From NCBI GenBank assembly GCA_910587795.1, contig CAJUNH010000007.1, positions 15,194 to 79,193 on the forward strand: DNA of 64,000 nt. The letters run 5' to 3'. Numbering within the stretch: the first letter of the stretch is position 1; each line of letters begins with the position of its first letter. The notes under the pieces were generated by a model. The model saw only the letters and a program-made list of their open reading frames with translations. It searched no databases and was not told where the DNA came from. This stretch comes from an uncultured Christensenellaceae bacterium. GTDB lineage: Bacteria; Bacillota; Clostridia; Christensenellales; CAG-314. The position numbers and the translations under genes were made by a program. This document shows, in pieces, positions 62,306 to 64,000 of the stretch.

Positions 62306-64000
62306 ATGAAACGTAAATTAATGTTAGTACTTTCGGTTGTATTAACCGTTTGTTTGTGCCTTACTCTTACGGCGTGCATAATAATGCCTGACGAAAACGA
62401 TAAAGGGCAAAAATTGGATTCGCCTACTGATATTACGATACAAAACGTTACCGAAAATTCCGTATTTATTTTTGACGTACTTTACGGAGAAGATGGCGGC
62501 GGCGATACGGAGATCAGTATCGACGGAACGGCTTGGGTTGATTTTAATAATCGCGACGGATATACTTTTGATGGTCTTACACCCAACACGGAGTATACCG
62601 TTTATGCTCGCCAAAAAGGTTATGGAGATTATGAAGCAAGCGCTGCTTTTACTAAGAAAGTTACCACTTTGCGCAGCATTACAAGCCGCATTCCCGAAAA
62701 CGTTACGGCAGTAATTTACCACGGAGAGGTAACGTTAAACGGCGTAACCGACGAAATGGAAATAAGTTACGATAACGGCGCGACATATACGTCAAACAAG
62801 ACCTTTACGTATGCCGATAAAGGAGAAAAACTCGTATTTGTACGCTATAAAGAAACTTCCGATAATCTTGCGGGCGCCGATTTAAAAATAAAAGTCGTAT
62901 ATAACGATTTTGCAGGCGGTTCCGGTATCGAAGCCGATCCGTACTTAATCGAAAATTTCGAACAGCTTATGGCAATAAACGATATCGAGGTCCCCGCCGT
63001 TTACAAACTAAATGAGGATATACGTTTCCCCGAAAATCCCGTAACGGATATAATTGTTTTTTCGGGTAAGTTTGACGGTAATAATAAAAAATTTATTGCG
63101 CCGCGCTTCGATTATTCTGCAAACGGCCATTATAACGCATACGGCGGTATTTTCCATACAAACGGCAGAGAAACCGAGATATGTAATTTAACGGTTGAAA
63201 ACGCCGAAATAACTACTCATGCGTCTAATTTTGTACACGGACTTTTGATTAACAGCGCAAAAGAAATATCCAACTGCAAAATAAGCGGAAAAATGATTGT
63301 GTCTATAATGGATTCCCGCACGTATCAAGTGGGAGGACTGTGCGGACAAATTAATGACGATAACAGCAAAATTATCGGTTGCAGCGTAAATGTAACGGTA
63401 GAAACGGTCGGTACGGAAGACAGCCCTACAGGCTTGACAATAGGCGGACTTGTCGGCAAAATAAGCGGTAACTGTACCATTGAAAATAGCAATGCTAATA
63501 TTACCTCGCTGCTTGGCAGTCTTAAGTTTTATAAAGCCTATGCCGGCGGACTGGTAGGCTCGGTAGAAGAAGCCGACTTGGTGACGATATCTAAGTCGTG
63601 GGCAGAAACAAACTTAAATATTCTTGCGATTAGTTGTTTTAGCGGAGGAATCGTCGGTCTGGCTCCAAACACCGATATAACTAATTGCTATGCAAAAGGA
63701 AATATTGTTGCAAGCGGCAGAAATATCAGTTCCGCGTCCCAATGTGTTGCGGGCGGTATTGCCGCGGGCGTAATCGGCAACGGCGAATTTACCGGCAGCA
63801 TAACAAACTGCTATTCCGCCGTTAATTTTACGTTGGACAAAACGCAGTCTAATATTGTTGCTGCGGGCATAATTTGCAACGCGATAGGAACGGCCGATAA
63901 AAAAATAGAAAATTGTCTATACGTAGGAAAAATAACCACTAACGGTTTTAGCACCAATGCCGTATATACTTACGCTATTGCGTTTAATACGTCGGGGTAT
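62306..64000 (+). CDS. GLUG-repeat surface lipoprotein, partial at right edge
   Basis: At least 565 residues; the frame is open to the window end. Signal peptide with lipobox LTAC (Cys24). A fibronectin-like region (about 45-215, with PNTEYTVYARQ) is followed by an ordering segment EADPYLIENFEQLMAINDI, then repeated GLUG-type units: GGLCGQI, GGLVGKISGNC, GGLVGSVEEA, GGIVGLAPNTDITNC, GGIAAGVIGN. GLUG repeats form beta-helix-like adhesin stalks in gut bacteria. AAAGGAAA precedes the ATG. C-terminus unseen. Confidence 0.85.
   Translation, partial: MKRKLMLVLSVVLTVCLCLTLTACIIMPDENDKGQKLDSPTDITIQNVTENSVFIFDVLYGEDGGGDTEISIDGTAWVDFNNRDGYTFDGLTPNTEYTVYARQKGYGDYEASAAFTKKVTTLRSITSRIPENVTAVIYHGEVTLNGVTDEMEISYDNGATYTSNKTFTYADKGEKLVFVRYKETSDNLAGADLKIKVVYNDFAGGSGIEADPYLIENFEQLMAINDIEVPAVYKLNEDIRFPENPVTDIIVFSGKFDGNNKKFIAPRFDYSANGHYNAYGGIFHTNGRETEICNLTVENAEITTHASNFVHGLLINSAKEISNCKISGKMIVSIMDSRTYQVGGLCGQINDDNSKIIGCSVNVTVETVGTEDSPTGLTIGGLVGKISGNCTIENSNANITSLLGSLKFYKAYAGGLVGSVEEADLVTISKSWAETNLNILAISCFSGGIVGLAPNTDITNCYAKGNIVASGRNISSASQCVAGGIAAGVIGNGEFTGSITNCYSAVNFTLDKTQSNIVAAGIICNAIGTADKKIENCLYVGKITTNGFSTNAVYTYAIAFNTSGY

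Noticed and set aside
1..64000. CRISPR array or tRNA/rRNA genes
   Set aside because: No regularly spaced repeats, no tRNA cloverleaf with TTCRA-like T-loop, and no rRNA core motifs were seen in any intergenic region.

Overview
This 64 kb window looks like chromosome from a low-to-mid GC, Gram-positive-type member of the Clostridia (Bacillota), probably an uncultured gut lineage. The inference rests on a SAM-I riboswitch before metK, a CIRCE-like operator before a small heat-shock gene, RecD2 in the absence of a visible RecBC, zinc-type S14, L36 and S4, the order map-KOW protein-infA-rpmJ, SPASM and YD-repeat proteins, and many type II lipoprotein signals. Strong sigma-A promoters (TTGACA, 17 bp, TATAAT-like) and U-tailed hairpins make transcription units easy to read. 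No rRNA, tRNA or CRISPR array was recognised.

Region 1 (1-5,100) is an accessory island: a YD-repeat (RHS) protein running off the left edge, a radical-SAM/SPASM gene that has lost its 5' half, an LLH-type holin-like protein, a 46-residue two-CxxC peptide, a KAP-family P-loop NTPase, and a decayed ORF. Region 2 (5,185-10,462) has a GT2 glycosyltransferase, an Sfp-type phosphopantetheinyl transferase that appears to be leaderless, a PlsC-like acyltransferase translationally coupled to a GltS-like carrier, and the tail of a lost FtsX/MacB-type permease. Region 3 (10,630-19,110) is a housekeeping block, SAM riboswitch-metK-recD2-comF-secA-prfB, in tight succession. Region 4 (19,270-34,670) holds hsp20 under a CIRCE-like operator, a giant RND exporter with a long extracytoplasmic insert, a GH13 alpha-glucosidase, a HAD hydrolase, an unknown protein, a propeller-like lipoprotein, proS, an FMN-binding-type lipoprotein and an M1 metallopeptidase lipoprotein.

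Region 5 (35,310-45,245) is an oligopeptide ABC importer operon, oppABCDF plus a DUF3899-like gene. Its transcript begins with a roughly 300-nt leader that contains a well-supported structured RNA with mutually exclusive pairings (a candidate cis-regulatory RNA). Several Opp subunits are unusually large: OppA carries a Big2 domain, OppC a long external insert, and OppD and OppF long inserts in their ATPase domains.

Region 6 (45,640-62,160) is the complete S10-spc-alpha ribosomal operon from rpsJ to rplQ, including secY, adk, map and rpoA. Several of its proteins carry Lys/Ala- or Arg-rich tails; L30 in particular has a roughly 90-residue N-terminal extension. Region 7 (62,230-64,000) is a GLUG-repeat surface lipoprotein, cut by the right edge, whose promoter spacer contains nine consecutive G residues and could be phase variable.

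The strongest candidates for something new are the structured opp leader, the co-expanded Opp subunits, the poly-G promoter and the scrambled RHS/radical-SAM/holin/KAP island. Nothing in the window proves a new defence or mobile system.
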